Shown here: piece after piece, positions 18,479-27,801 of the stretch
Position numbering within the stretch: the first letter of the stretch is position 1
Layout: each line of letters begins with the position of its first letter
Assembly: GCA_004295015.1 (NCBI GenBank)
Contig: SHNE01000053.1
Coordinates: forward strand, 1 to 64,000
Direction of reading: 5' to 3'
From: Bacteroidota bacterium
Lineage (GTDB): Bacteria; Bacteroidota; Bacteroidia; AKYH767-A; 2013-40CM-41-45
DNA length: 64,000 nt
Notes under the pieces: model-generated
Told to the model about the DNA's origin: nothing
Seen by the model: only the letters and a program-made list of their open reading frames with translations
Databases searched by the model: none
Position numbers and translations under genes: made by a program

Positions 18479-18486
18479 CAAAGTTA
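18479..18486 (-). promoter_or_regulatory. -7 element TAACTTTG before uvrA
   Basis: TAACTTTG on the minus strand ends 15 bp before the uvrA ATG at 18463 and would give a leader of about 10 bases. It also makes the TTG start at 18481 unlikely, because that codon would lie inside the promoter. No -33 TTG is evident. Confidence 0.35.
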
Positions 18487-18627
18487 AGAAAATAGGCTCT
18501 TTCTTATTTTTAAAGATGTGGGCAGTTTTGAAGCTTAGAAGGACATAGCAAAAGGGGCCATTTGGATAATAAAACCGAATTGTGTAAGAAATGTTGAGTT
18601 ATTGCTGAAAATTAATTGGGGGAGCTA

Positions 18628-18658
18628 TTGTCTAATTGATTCGGATGTTCTATATTTG
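18628..18658 (+). promoter_or_regulatory. Promoter of the sigma factor operon
   Basis: TTG (18628-18630), a 20-bp spacer and TATATTTG (18651-18658) form one of the best consensus promoters in the window. Transcription would start near 18665, leaving a leader of about 120 bases before the ATG at 18787. Confidence 0.62.
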
Positions 18659-18673
18659 ATCTAAGACAAATCC

Positions 18674-18701
18674 ACAAGATATTGCCCAGGCAATATTTTG
18701 T
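18674..18701 (+). repeat. Stem-loop in the leader of the sigma factor mRNA
   Basis: ACAA-g-ATATTGC (18674-18685), loop CCAG, GCAATAT-t-TTGT (18690-18701) forms an 11-bp interrupted stem about 10 bases after the predicted transcription start. It has no U-tract and lies about 85 bases before the ATG. It may stabilise the 5' end or be a control element. Confidence 0.5.
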
Positions 18702-18786
18702 TATTCATTCAAACCCTAAAATCAGGAGGCCCATAGAGAAACTTCTACTTTAATTTTTTACAAACTCAATTAAAGCTAGAAGCAAT

Positions 18787-19374
18787 ATGGACAAAGCTCA
18801 TCTGATGGATGATAAGGACTTAGTGAGTCTTTATCAAACCGGCGACCAAAACGCCATTACCGAACTCATTGAACGTTACAAACACCGGATCTATACGGCC
18901 ATCTTCTTTTTGGTCAAGGATCGTGAATTGGCTGAAGACTTATTTCAGGAGACGTTCATTAAAATTATCACCAGTTTAAGAAAGGGACATTATAACGAGC
19001 AGGGAAAATTTCTTCCCTGGGCTTTAAGGATTTCCCATAATCTGGTGATAGACCATTTCCGAAAGGAAAAATTGATGCCTCTTCAAAGGGACTCTGAAGA
19101 GTTTAGTGTATTTGATGTTTTACCGCATAATGAACGCAATCCGGAAGAACGTATTATCCAGGATGAAAAAGTAGCTCTCGTTCATTCCTTATTAGATCGC
19201 CTTCCATCGGATCAACGGGAGGTGGTGATTTTAAGACATTATGGGGGTATGTCCTTTAAGGATATCTCCAAAATGTTGGATATCAACATCAATACTGCAC
19301 TAGGTAGGATGCACTATGCCCTACTTAAAATGCGTGAAATGATGGGAAAAGATCAGGTATCAATAAAAGGATGA
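18787..19374 (+). CDS. RNA polymerase sigma-70 family (ECF-like) factor
   Basis: The 195-residue protein contains region 2 (LVSLYQTGDQNAITELIERY through ELAEDLFQETFIKI) and region 4 (LLDRLPSDQREVVILRHYGG, then MSFKDISKMLDININTALGR as the DNA-reading helix-turn-helix) with no region 1 or 3. This is the ECF layout. The next frame (19445) encodes a 69-residue acidic protein without a membrane segment, so no classical FecR-type or zinc-finger anti-sigma factor is present. It has its own promoter and a structured leader. Confidence 0.93.
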   Translation: MDKAHLMDDKDLVSLYQTGDQNAITELIERYKHRIYTAIFFLVKDRELAEDLFQETFIKIITSLRKGHYNEQGKFLPWALRISHNLVIDHFRKEKLMPLQRDSEEFSVFDVLPHNERNPEERIIQDEKVALVHSLLDRLPSDQREVVILRHYGGMSFKDISKMLDININTALGRMHYALLKMREMMGKDQVSIKG

Positions 19375-19444
19375 TTTTTTTATTCAGGCACAATAATTAA
19401 TCGGGAGCATGCGTTATCTAAGGGTATTCTAAACCCTATAATGC

Positions 19445-19654
19445 ATGCTTCCAAATTCTACTCAAAACAAATTAGTACTTTATGCCTACAATGAGGTTGG
19501 CCTCCTGGAGGCTGACCAAAGTCAAAGGTTAATTGATGGTGATCCACTTATCGAACAGGAGTACAAAGAAATGGTGGAAATCATTAATACTCTTGACAAG
19601 GTTCGATTAGAACCGTCAAAAGAATGCATTGAGCGCATTTTGGCAAAAGCCTGA
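19445..19654 (+). CDS. Small acidic protein downstream of the sigma factor
   Basis: This 69-residue frame begins with ATG 19445, 70 bp behind the sigma factor gene and before a strong terminator, so both are probably one transcript. It reads as two or three amphipathic helices (YNEVGLLEADQSQRLID..., EYKEMVEIINTLDKV) with many acidic residues and no Cys, His cluster or membrane segment. I do not recognise a family. Position suggests a soluble modulator of the sigma factor, but a plain hypothetical protein is as likely. Confidence 0.6.
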   Translation: MLPNSTQNKLVLYAYNEVGLLEADQSQRLIDGDPLIEQEYKEMVEIINTLDKVRLEPSKECIERILAKA

Positions 19655-19711
19655 TTAAAATTTTATTTGTGATATCCTTCTGTGCAAGACATGGGAGGAT
19701 ATTGCTATTAA

Positions 19712-19746
19712 AAAAAAACAGCGAATCGCAGTTCCGCTGTTTTTTT
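19712..19746 (+). terminator. Rho-independent terminator of the sigma factor operon
   Basis: A-tract plus CAGCG (19712-19723) pairs perfectly with CGCTG plus T-tract (19735-19746), giving a 12-bp stem and an 11-base loop. The A-tract on one side and T-tract on the other would let it work in both directions. Confidence 0.85.
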
Positions 19747-19936
19747 GTTCTCTCTAACCAAATTGACTTTTATTATACCATAGGCCCTGAGTGTTTGAAT
19801 TTGAATTCAATTTATACAAAGGGGCTACTTTTATCAAGCTTTTTAGGCATGATCAGATTTGAGCATGGTGAAAGTTTGGATCTGCATGGTAAATGATTTG
19901 AAACTGATACGTTCTTCTTTGTTTACCTTTGGTTCG

Positions 19937-20599
19937 ATGACTAAGAAAGAGCGTTACGAAATTATACTGGATTATTTTAAAAAGCATCGCCCTTTCGCCG
20001 AGACTGAACTCGTTTATACCAGTCCCTATGAATTGCTGGTAGCAGTAATTCTTTCTGCACAATGCACTGATAAACGTGTAAATCTTGTAACACCGGAATT
20101 TTTCAAAGTTTTCCCGGATGCAAAAACGCTTGCAAAGTATAGCTCTGAAGAAGTCTTTCCTTTCATTAAAAGCATCAGCTACCCGAACAACAAGGCAAGG
20201 CATCTTGTAGGTATGGCTCAGGTGCTACAGAATGAATTTAACGGTGTAGTGCCATCCGATGTTGATGAGCTTCAGAAGTTACCCGGTGTAGGAAGGAAGA
20301 CAGCCAACGTTATTGCTTCTGTAGTCTATAACATGCCTGCTATGGCAGTGGATACACATGTTTTTCGGGTATCCGAAAGGTTAGGTTTAACAAGCAATGC
20401 TAAAAACCCTCTGCAAGCAGAGAGGCAATTGGTTAAAAACATTCCTGAGGAACTCATACCCTTGGCACATCATTGGCTCATTTTACATGGCCGGTATGTA
20501 TGTATAGCCAGAAAACCAAAATGTTCCGAATGCGGACTTACTACTGCCTGTAAATATTACAATAGAACTGTTTCTAAACCAAAGAAATCAGCGAATTAG
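19937..20599 (+). CDS. nth: Endonuclease III
   Basis: I use ATG 19937 (MTKKERYEIIL, 220 residues); the frame opens 78 bp earlier with residues that do not fit the family. It has the helix-hairpin-helix LPGVGRKTANVIA with catalytic Lys121, the AVDTHVFRV box with Asp139, and a C-terminal 4Fe-4S cluster C189-x6-C196-x2-C199-x5-C205. These match E. coli Nth closely. The enzyme removes oxidised pyrimidines and nicks the abasic site in base excision repair. Confidence 0.96.
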   Translation: MTKKERYEIILDYFKKHRPFAETELVYTSPYELLVAVILSAQCTDKRVNLVTPEFFKVFPDAKTLAKYSSEEVFPFIKSISYPNNKARHLVGMAQVLQNEFNGVVPSDVDELQKLPGVGRKTANVIASVVYNMPAMAVDTHVFRVSERLGLTSNAKNPLQAERQLVKNIPEELIPLAHHWLILHGRYVCIARKPKCSECGLTTACKYYNRTVSKPKKSAN

Positions 20600-20681
20600 T
20601 AATGCAATTTTTTAATTACATTTATATTTGGTTTTATATTTTGAAAATCACTGGAAAAGTTTGGTTAAAAATTTCAGAACT

Positions 20682-21653
20682 ATGATTCGTTTGAATTCAA
20701 GAAAGCAAATATTACTTATTATTTCTCTGATGATTAATTTGAGTGCAGCCCGTGCTCAATCTCCTTATTTTCTTCAAGATGGTACAAAGTGGATGTATTA
20801 TACACGCGAGTCCACCGAACCCGGAATGTCATCTATCAGATCGTATTTAGAAGAAAGTATTGTTCTCGGTGATACGATAATTAATTCGATTAATTACAAG
20901 AAATTATTTACCCGAAAGGAAGATCAGGTTTATATCCCAATGTTCGGTACAACACAGTATTCGTATAGTGGTCCCTATTTATATTATCTACGGCATGATA
21001 CACTTAACCGGAAAATGTTTTTATTTTCGGATACAAGTTTGGTTGAAGTCCTTTTGTCGGACTTTAATTTAAACATAGGAGACACAATTCCTGTTCGTGC
21101 ACCGTTCAGTGGTCCATGGGTAATCGATAGTACAGAACAACTGACATTATTTGGACAAGCTAGCACAAAATTTTATATAAGGGATCCAAATTTTCCGAGT
21201 GGGAGTGCTATGGTTGATAATTACTTCATTGAAGGAATGGGTGGATCCAATGGATTGATATATTTTAATCCTGTTGAAATTGTTCTATCCGGCGGCATAT
21301 TCATGACAAGGTTACAATGTTTTCAAAGCGGAGATAGTATTTATCCGAACTATTTTGGAGCTGCTTGTCCTCAATTCACAGGCATAGTTGACAATGCAAC
21401 GAAGAATGTAAATTATACGGTTTTTCCTAATCCTGCTTCCGAAGGATTTTTTATTCAAACCAATAGTTTAGTGCCATTTAAAAATTTGAAAGTTGAACTT
21501 CTAGACCTTAGCGGACGAGTGATCTTTAAGGATGAAATAATTTCATCGTCTGACTATATAAGACCAAATGTCAATAGCGGATTCTATCTCTGGAAAGTTT
21601 TTGATGCGCATGGCTTAAAAGGCCAAGGCAAGTTATTTATTAAGCAAAATTGA
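20682..21653 (+). CDS. Secreted protein with T9SS type A sorting domain
   Basis: I use ATG 20682 (324 residues), which places a clean signal peptide first (LLIISLMINLSAARAQ); the longer frame starts at TTG 20628. The body, about 220 residues, is beta-rich and not recognised. The last 75 residues are a T9SS sorting domain: VFPNPASEGFF, LLDLSGRVIF and NSGFYLWKV, ending in a basic tail. The protein should be exported by Sec, cross the outer membrane through T9SS and be released or anchored. Function unknown. Confidence 0.82.
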   Translation: MIRLNSRKQILLIISLMINLSAARAQSPYFLQDGTKWMYYTRESTEPGMSSIRSYLEESIVLGDTIINSINYKKLFTRKEDQVYIPMFGTTQYSYSGPYLYYLRHDTLNRKMFLFSDTSLVEVLLSDFNLNIGDTIPVRAPFSGPWVIDSTEQLTLFGQASTKFYIRDPNFPSGSAMVDNYFIEGMGGSNGLIYFNPVEIVLSGGIFMTRLQCFQSGDSIYPNYFGAACPQFTGIVDNATKNVNYTVFPNPASEGFFIQTNSLVPFKNLKVELLDLSGRVIFKDEIISSSDYIRPNVNSGFYLWKVFDAHGLKGQGKLFIKQN

Positions 21654-22334
21654 AGCAAGAGTTTGTTGACTTCGAAAGGTACAATTACTATAGCTTTCGT
21701 TTCTTGAGAGATTTTTTAACCTCAATTTCTCTTGAAGTGAATGAAGTAATTTTTTGAATGGCAAATACCTAATATTACCATTGAAATTTTCTTTCATATG
21801 CTTACTTTAGATAGCTTAAGTGCAAGCACAACCGTATTCAGAGACTGGAGGTAAAGGATAGTATATGATATTCTATTTTATTCTATATTCTTTATAAATG
21901 ACATAGGAATTTGCTGTCTGAACTAAATGTAAGCTAAGTTCCAATCTTCCTTATTTTTAATCAGGCTTGAAAATGTTTATGGTGATAAATTTTCAGCCTT
22001 GTGCCTGTCTGATATTTAAATTTTTTCCACTCATGCATACCTGAGCTTCCTTGATTCCGGGGAATCGAAAAGTATAGTTTATTTTGTAATTAATTAGAAT
22101 TTAGTCAATTACAAAAAGCCGCTTTGCGTTCCGGTGAAGTTAAACATCCTGTTTTTTATTAAAACTGAAGCTCTTCTTTTAAAATCTGCTTGGTCCGAAA
22201 TGAGTTTATGGTCAGTAGGATCTGATTATTTCTGCCATCAGAGTCGAGATTAGAAACTGTAAGAGAGGGGATCATTTTTTCAAACACATAATTACTTGGC
22301 TGGTATAAACAGAATTAAACTAGAAGATTTTTTA
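21654..22334. other. Long intergenic region upstream of the repeat protein
   Basis: This 680-bp gap has no credible gene. It contains an inverted repeat TTTTGTAATT (22082-22091) / AATTACAAAA (22107-22116) with a 15-base spacer, and a small palindrome GATTCCGGGGAATC (22053-22066). No perfect TAnnTTTG was found on the plus strand; TATTTTG near 22081 is one base short. A long untranslated leader for the following gene is possible. Confidence 0.4.
22082..22116. repeat. Perfect 10-bp inverted repeat
   Basis: TTTTGTAATT and AATTACAAAA are exact reverse complements separated by 15 bases, about 220 bp before the start of the large repeat protein. It could be an operator or a leader stem-loop. Confidence 0.4.
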
Positions 22335-25300
22335 ATGAAATCTCGTAAAAGAAACTCAAAAATGAGGATTGGGAACAGCGCAAGAATGCGCTTGAGACAA
22401 ACAATGAATCGCAAGCTTGTCGCAGGTGTAATAAGTGGCTTAATTGTTTTTTCAGTATTTTTTATCTACTCAAACTTCTTCAATAATAAAGAGGCCTATG
22501 CGGCCGTGAATTATACCTGGAATGGTTCAGCCGATAGTTTATGGAGTAATTCATCAAACTGGTCACCAAACGGAATTCCGACACCGGGAGATAATGTTAT
22601 TATTGGCAATGTTGCAACGAGAAATCCAATTCTAAATGATACTGTAAGCGTTAATAATCTTACACTGAATAATGGAGGTTATTTGAGTTTGAATGGATAC
22701 ACACTCATATGTCAAGGTACCACAACTATAAATAATGGTGCAAAAATTGACCTATGCACAGCTGCGCTTATTTCCAATGGAAATGCTGTTTATAATGGCG
22801 GGCAGTTTTTAGACACACGTATTGATTCTTCAAGCGGAGCTATGGGTACAGTCGCAGCTTTGGGAACAACTACAACGTTTGGACTTGGAGCAAACGGACC
22901 TGTATTTGATGTTAATGTAAAGGTAAGCAGTGCAACTGTCAGAATGATGAATAGTACGTTCAATTCAATTGCTTACATAAATAAAACAGGAACCAGTAAC
23001 GATCAAAGTTCGGGGAATAATATTTTTAACGGGACAACAATAATCACAACATCGAGTACCGGATATTTTATAATGGCCTCTACAAAGAGCGATACATTTA
23101 ATTCGGAAGTCACTTTCAGCAGCCAGGGGTCAGGAATTATTTATCCTGCATACAATGGAACCGGCACACTTTTTAATGATAATATTATCGTAAACAGTAC
23201 TGCTACCGGTGGAGTTCGGATAGGTGCGAACACAGGAAGTTCAATACTTGCAGATCGAAAATCAATATTGATTGGCACTGAAGGATTTTCGAGTGGCATG
23301 TTAATGTTAGGTAGGATAAGTTTACTCAATACTGATTCACTTAAGCTTTCACTACCCGGTTCAGCGGTGTTGACAGTCAGTGGCGGGGCAACTTTTAATG
23401 GAGATGTGTTGGTGGATTGTGGTGGTATTTGTCTAAGTGGAGCAACATTCAACCGTTCGGCCACATTTATTAAAACCGGTTCTACAAGTGATAGAGGTAC
23501 CGGAGCTAACGTATTTAATGGAAAAACTTCAATTACAAATAATGGTACCGGATATATCTTGATGTCTAATAACAATGCTGACATATTTAATGATGAGGTT
23601 ACTTTTTCTTGCACAAACACAGGAATAATATATCCCGCATATGCAGGTACAGGAACTCAGTTCAATGAAAATGTAATTGTTAATAGTCTTGGTACAGGTG
23701 GGGTTCGCATAGGGGCAAGTTCAGGAAGTTCAACAATTGCAATCAACAAGCGAATTATTGTTGGATCTGAAGGCTTCTCGGCCGGAAATTTAACATTAGG
23801 CAATTTTACATCCGAGGATACTGCAAGCCAAACTTTTAGTCTAAGCGGTAATTCAATTTTGAATTTTGGACCGAATACTTCATTTGCCGGGGAGATAAAT
23901 GCCGAAGCAGGGGGAATATGTCTGAACGGTGTAACTTTTAATGGCCGAACAAATTTTATCAAGAACGGAAATAGTAACGACCAAGGTACAGGAAATAATA
24001 TATTTAACGCCCCTGTTTCATTTACAAATAATGGGACCGGTTACATGTTAATGAGTAACACCAAGAATGATATTTATAATGCTGAAGTGACTTTTACCTG
24101 TAACAGTTCAGGAATTATTTATCCTGCATACCGAGGTAGTCAAACTTTATTCAACGATAATGTCATAATCAATAGCATCGGTAGTGGGGGTGTTCGATTT
24201 GGTGCAAGCACCGGGTCTTCACAGCTTGCAGCAGGCAAGCGAATTGTCGTTGGTAGTAGTGGTTTTTCCAACGGTATGTTGACTTTGGCTAATTTTACTT
24301 CTACCGATACTGCTGAAACTTCAATCGCCTTGACCGGGTCTTCTGTAATTACCTTAGGGCCATCGACAACATTTGCAGGCAAACTAAATGCCGAGGCAGG
24401 TGGTATCTGTCTGAGCGGTACAACATTTAATGGCACAGCTACATTAATAAAGAATGGATCCACAAACGATCAGGGTATAGGAAACAATATTTTTAATGCA
24501 CCTGTCTCAATCACCAATAATGGAACAGGTTATTGTCTTTTATCCAGTACCACAAGAGATATTTACAATGATACCGTTACATATACATGTACCGGCTCCG
24601 GAATCATTTACCCTGCTTATCGTGGAGTTAACACGGAGTATAATTCTGATATAATTGTTAACAGCACAGGGTCAGGCGGGGTTAGGATAGGGGCCAGCAC
24701 CGGAACATCTACATTAGCTGCATCTAAAAAAATTCTAGTCGGGTCAAAGGGGTTTTCCGACGGGATACTCATGTTAGCCAACTTTACTTCATTGAATCCA
24801 ACTCCCCTGAATTTTAATCTCACAGGAAATGGAATACTTAGCCTCGGTCCGGCAAGTACCTTTGAAGGTGATATGATTGGCAATGTAGGCGGGATATGTT
24901 TCAACGGTGTAACTTTTAATGGGATAGCAAATTTCACGAAGAACGGACCTTCCAATGATCAGGGTATAGGAAATAATATATTTAATAAATCAACCAATAT
25001 CACCAATGGAGGTACAGGCTATATATTAATGTCATCTAGTAAGAAGGATGTTTTTAATGCGGATGCTAATTTTACAATAACAAACTCAGGAATTATTTAT
25101 GTAGCATATACAGGGATTGCTAATGAGTTCAATGAGAATATTACAGTAAGCAGTACAGGAACAGGTAGTATTCGATTTGGTCAGAATACCGGAACATCCA
25201 TTCTGGCAGATGCTAAGACTATTTCGATAGGTGCCGGTGGGTTTTCTTCGGGTTTTTTGCAATTAGGTAAATTCACCCAACTGGGAACCACGACGCAATC

Positions 25301-26927
25301 GATGGAGATTTCGTCAGGTACTGCTGCAATTTATTTTAATCCCGGAACTACATTCAATGGTGAGACTAATTTCAGGTTTCCTCAGGTCTTCCTTAACGGT
25401 TCAACTTTTAATAACACCAGTTATATTGAAAAGAATGGCGCCACGAATAATGCCGGAACAGGAGCAAATATATTTAACGGCCCTACAACAATAAAAAACA
25501 GCGGAACGGGAATTTTTTATCTGGCGAATTCATCAGGAGATGATTTTAATGATAACGTAAGTTTTATTCAGACCGGTACCGGTGCACTCAGACCTGCACA
25601 CAACGGAGTCAGTACCTTCGCGAAGAATATTTCAACTACCGGAAGCACAGCCGTAATTACATTTGCTGCTTCAAATGGAACAGTGGCATTTGATGGTACG
25701 AGTGCTCAAAGTATAGATGGCGTGCCGGCATTTGCCCCTGCGTTGCGTAGGATGAATGTCAGCAATGCATCAGGTGGCCTTACCTTAAATGTTCCTGTAA
25801 CGGTGAACGCAGCATTAACTTTGAATAGTGGCTTGGTATATACAACCAATACAAATCTTCTTATAATTGATAATGGAGTGAGTACCGTAAGCGGAGTGTC
25901 TAATGCAAGTTACGTCGAAGGTCCGGTTAGAAAAGTGGGAACACAGGCATTTACATTTCCCGTCGGAAAAAATGGAAAGTACCGACCTATTGGAATATCT
26001 GCACCTACAGGAGCCACAAGTCATTTTACTGCTGAATATTTGAAGAGTGATCCGGGGCTGTTGTACAATGTACTTAGCCTGGTACTCTCAATTAAACAAG
26101 TAAGTCGATGTGAATATTGGTCACTTCAAAGAACAAATGGCAGCGCAAATGTGAGTGTTAGTCTTAGTTGGGATGCCGGTTCATGTGCAGTAGGATCACC
26201 GGCTGAACTAAAAGTTACCAGCTGGTTTCCTCTCTTATCGATTTGGCAAGATTTAGGAAGCGGTTCCTTCTCCGGAAGTTCTGCTGCAGGAACAATAGTC
26301 AGCAATTCCGCAGTATCGAATTTTGGCGTGTTTACCTTGGCATCCACAAATGCGAATGTCGCGCTCCCTGTTGAGCTTATGAATTTTGATGCTGTTGTAA
26401 TTGATGCTAAAACTCAAATTGACTGGAAGACCGCCAGCGAAATCAACAATGACTATTTTACTATTGAAAGGAGTCAAGATGGGGAGTACTTCGAGGCTAT
26501 TGGTACTGTTGCAGGTGTCGGCAACACGACAAACCTGAGTACCTATCAATTTATTGATGAGAATCCCTTAGCAGGTACTTCATTCTATAGATTACGCCAG
26601 ACAGATTATGACGGGCAGTTTAAAGTCTATGAACCTGTTTCCATAAATTTCAAAGGAGCGAATATGGATTTTATTATTAAGGCTGTTGGTCCCAATCCTT
26701 TCTCTGATATCCTTCGTATAGATTATTTCAGTCCGGATAATTCTGAACTCTTGATGATCCTTTCAGGGTTAGATGGTAGTATTGCTATGCAGGAATATAT
26801 AAACGTCAACGCAGGGACAGGCACTTACACAACCGGTCAATTGCCTCAGCTAGCTTCCGGCGTATATATTTTAAAATTGGTGAAAGGTGAAGCGGTACTT
26901 GAATCTAGAAAATTGGTCAGGAAATAA
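22335..26927 (+). CDS. Large repetitive T9SS-secreted surface protein
   Basis: I start at ATG 22335 (1530 residues); the frame extends to TTG 22296. The N-terminus is long and very basic before a hydrophobic segment near residues 28-45, an extended signal peptide cut near EAYA. A TWNGSADSLWSNSSNWSPNG-type opening follows, then five consecutive units of exactly 163 residues and a shortened sixth. The units are rich in Gly, Asn, Ser and Thr, with recurring GGICL-GVTFNG, NNIFN and GIIYPAY motifs, probably stacked beta strands. After them come LPVELMNFDA, a fibronectin-like ERSQDGEYFEAIG module and a T9SS sorting domain (VGPNPFSDILR ... SGVYILKLVKGE). Likely a surface adhesin or matrix protein; ligand unknown. 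Confidence 0.85.
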   Translation: MKSRKRNSKMRIGNSARMRLRQTMNRKLVAGVISGLIVFSVFFIYSNFFNNKEAYAAVNYTWNGSADSLWSNSSNWSPNGIPTPGDNVIIGNVATRNPILNDTVSVNNLTLNNGGYLSLNGYTLICQGTTTINNGAKIDLCTAALISNGNAVYNGGQFLDTRIDSSSGAMGTVAALGTTTTFGLGANGPVFDVNVKVSSATVRMMNSTFNSIAYINKTGTSNDQSSGNNIFNGTTIITTSSTGYFIMASTKSDTFNSEVTFSSQGSGIIYPAYNGTGTLFNDNIIVNSTATGGVRIGANTGSSILADRKSILIGTEGFSSGMLMLGRISLLNTDSLKLSLPGSAVLTVSGGATFNGDVLVDCGGICLSGATFNRSATFIKTGSTSDRGTGANVFNGKTSITNNGTGYILMSNNNADIFNDEVTFSCTNTGIIYPAYAGTGTQFNENVIVNSLGTGGVRIGASSGSSTIAINKRIIVGSEGFSAGNLTLGNFTSEDTASQTFSLSGNSILNFGPNTSFAGEINAEAGGICLNGVTFNGRTNFIKNGNSNDQGTGNNIFNAPVSFTNNGTGYMLMSNTKNDIYNAEVTFTCNSSGIIYPAYRGSQTLFNDNVIINSIGSGGVRFGASTGSSQLAAGKRIVVGSSGFSNGMLTLANFTSTDTAETSIALTGSSVITLGPSTTFAGKLNAEAGGICLSGTTFNGTATLIKNGSTNDQGIGNNIFNAPVSITNNGTGYCLLSSTTRDIYNDTVTYTCTGSGIIYPAYRGVNTEYNSDIIVNSTGSGGVRIGASTGTSTLAASKKILVGSKGFSDGILMLANFTSLNPTPLNFNLTGNGILSLGPASTFEGDMIGNVGGICFNGVTFNGIANFTKNGPSNDQGIGNNIFNKSTNITNGGTGYILMSSSKKDVFNADANFTITNSGIIYVAYTGIANEFNENITVSSTGTGSIRFGQNTGTSILADAKTISIGAGGFSSGFLQLGKFTQLGTTTQSMEISSGTAAIYFNPGTTFNGETNFRFPQVFLNGSTFNNTSYIEKNGATNNAGTGANIFNGPTTIKNSGTGIFYLANSSGDDFNDNVSFIQTGTGALRPAHNGVSTFAKNISTTGSTAVITFAASNGTVAFDGTSAQSIDGVPAFAPALRRMNVSNASGGLTLNVPVTVNAALTLNSGLVYTTNTNLLIIDNGVSTVSGVSNASYVEGPVRKVGTQAFTFPVGKNGKYRPIGISAPTGATSHFTAEYLKSDPGLLYNVLSLVLSIKQVSRCEYWSLQRTNGSANVSVSLSWDAGSCAVGSPAELKVTSWFPLLSIWQDLGSGSFSGSSAAGTIVSNSAVSNFGVFTLASTNANVALPVELMNFDAVVIDAKTQIDWKTASEINNDYFTIERSQDGEYFEAIGTVAGVGNTTNLSTYQFIDENPLAGTSFYRLRQTDYDGQFKVYEPVSINFKGANMDFIIKAVGPNPFSDILRIDYFSPDNSELLMILSGLDGSIAMQEYINVNAGTGTYTTGQLPQLASGVYILKLVKGEAVLESRKLVRK
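22932..25670 (+). repeat. Tandem 489-bp coding repeats (five full, one partial)
   Basis: The motif encoding GGIC(L/F) recurs at 23421 and 23910, and the one encoding GII(Y)PAY at 23133, 23622, 24111, 24600 and 25089. All steps are exactly 489 bp. The first unit (from about 22932) has a diverged start, and a degenerate sixth copy follows from about 25377, with the matching site 492 bp on (25581). Copies agree better as protein than as DNA; codons differ widely, so the array is old or under protein-level selection. Confidence 0.9.
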
Positions 26928-26952
26928 GTATAGCTTGAAAAAGCCGTGAACA

Positions 26953-27729
26953 TTACTTGTATAGACCGGCAGCAATATTTTCTGTGATTTGCTTTGGTAC
27001 AAAGTTTACCATTTTCGCCTGCAAGAGATTGAGAAATCCCGGAATAATTTCTGCTTTGTTTTTCATTAGTCCGTCAATTGCGGTTTTTGCTACGCTTTCC
27101 GAAGTCATATTAAACTTAGCTGCATTCTTTTTCATCTTTTCTGTCGTCATTCCGGCAGCATCCATAAAGTTAGTATCCGTTGGTCCTGGACTCAGGCAAG
27201 ATACATGGACTCCATTACCCTTCAACTCATGCCTTATTGCACGCGTAAATTGCAATACAAATGATTTTGATGCACAGTAAATAGCTAAGGTAGGTACGGA
27301 CTGATAGGCCGATGAACTTGAAACGTTTAGCAGATATGATTTCTTATGAATCATAAGATAGGGCAGAAGATGATGGCTTAATTTTACCATAAGGTTCATA
27401 TTGACAAACATCATTTTTTCCTGCTCCACCAAATTCATAGCCGAAAAATTTCCCCAATGTGCATAACCGGCATTATTGACCAGTACCTGAATCGGAATAT
27501 TGTTCTCCTTAATATTTCGGATTATTTCATCAACCGAGGCCGGATTACTCAGATCTAGCGCAAGGTATCTTGACTTAACTTTAAAATCAGATTCGATTTC
27601 AAGTGACAAGTTTTTCAGTAAGGATTCTGTTCGCGCAATCAGCAGCAAATCGAAGCCTCTACTGGCAAGTTCGATGGCTAATGCCCTTCCAATTCCTTTG
27701 CTGGCACCGGTAATTACTGCAGTATTCAT
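26953..27729 (-). CDS. SDR family oxidoreductase
   Basis: The 258-residue protein is a classical short-chain dehydrogenase. TGASKGIGRALA (8-19) is the cofactor loop, LVNNAGYAHWG the NNAG motif, NVSSSSAYQ supplies the catalytic Ser, and YCASKSF the Tyr-x3-Lys pair. LSPGPTDTNF after the active site is the usual PG motif. The C-terminus holds a short hydrophobic end, as in SDRs of the YqjQ/DltE-like group. Substrate cannot be read; the arginine after strand two (IART) favours NADP. Confidence 0.9.
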   Translation of the reverse strand: MNTAVITGASKGIGRALAIELASRGFDLLLIARTESLLKNLSLEIESDFKVKSRYLALDLSNPASVDEIIRNIKENNIPIQVLVNNAGYAHWGNFSAMNLVEQEKMMFVNMNLMVKLSHHLLPYLMIHKKSYLLNVSSSSAYQSVPTLAIYCASKSFVLQFTRAIRHELKGNGVHVSCLSPGPTDTNFMDAAGMTTEKMKKNAAKFNMTSESVAKTAIDGLMKNKAEIIPGFLNLLQAKMVNFVPKQITENIAAGLYK

Positions 27730-27750
27730 GGTATTGAATGTGATTAAAAT

Positions 27751-27782
27751 AAAAATGGAACCGAATTAGGGGTTCCATTTTT
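27751..27782 (-). terminator. Rho-independent terminator after the PhyH gene
   Basis: AAAAATGGAACC (27751-27762) pairs perfectly with GGTTCCATTTTT (27771-27782) across an 8-base loop; on the minus strand a T-rich run follows. It lies between the PhyH stop (27802) and the SDR start (27729), so the two genes are separate units. Confidence 0.87.
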
Positions 27783-27801
27783 AACTGAGTGAAATTTTCT
27801 T

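Noticed and set aside
23141-24955. Several antisense open frames of 100-160 residues opposite the repeat protein
   Set aside because: They recur with the same 489-bp step, so they are mirror images of the sense repeats, with no start signals or known motifs.
22932-25376. Regular repeats that could look like a CRISPR array
   Set aside because: The period is 489 bp, the repeats are coding and continuous with one reading frame, and there are no unique spacers.
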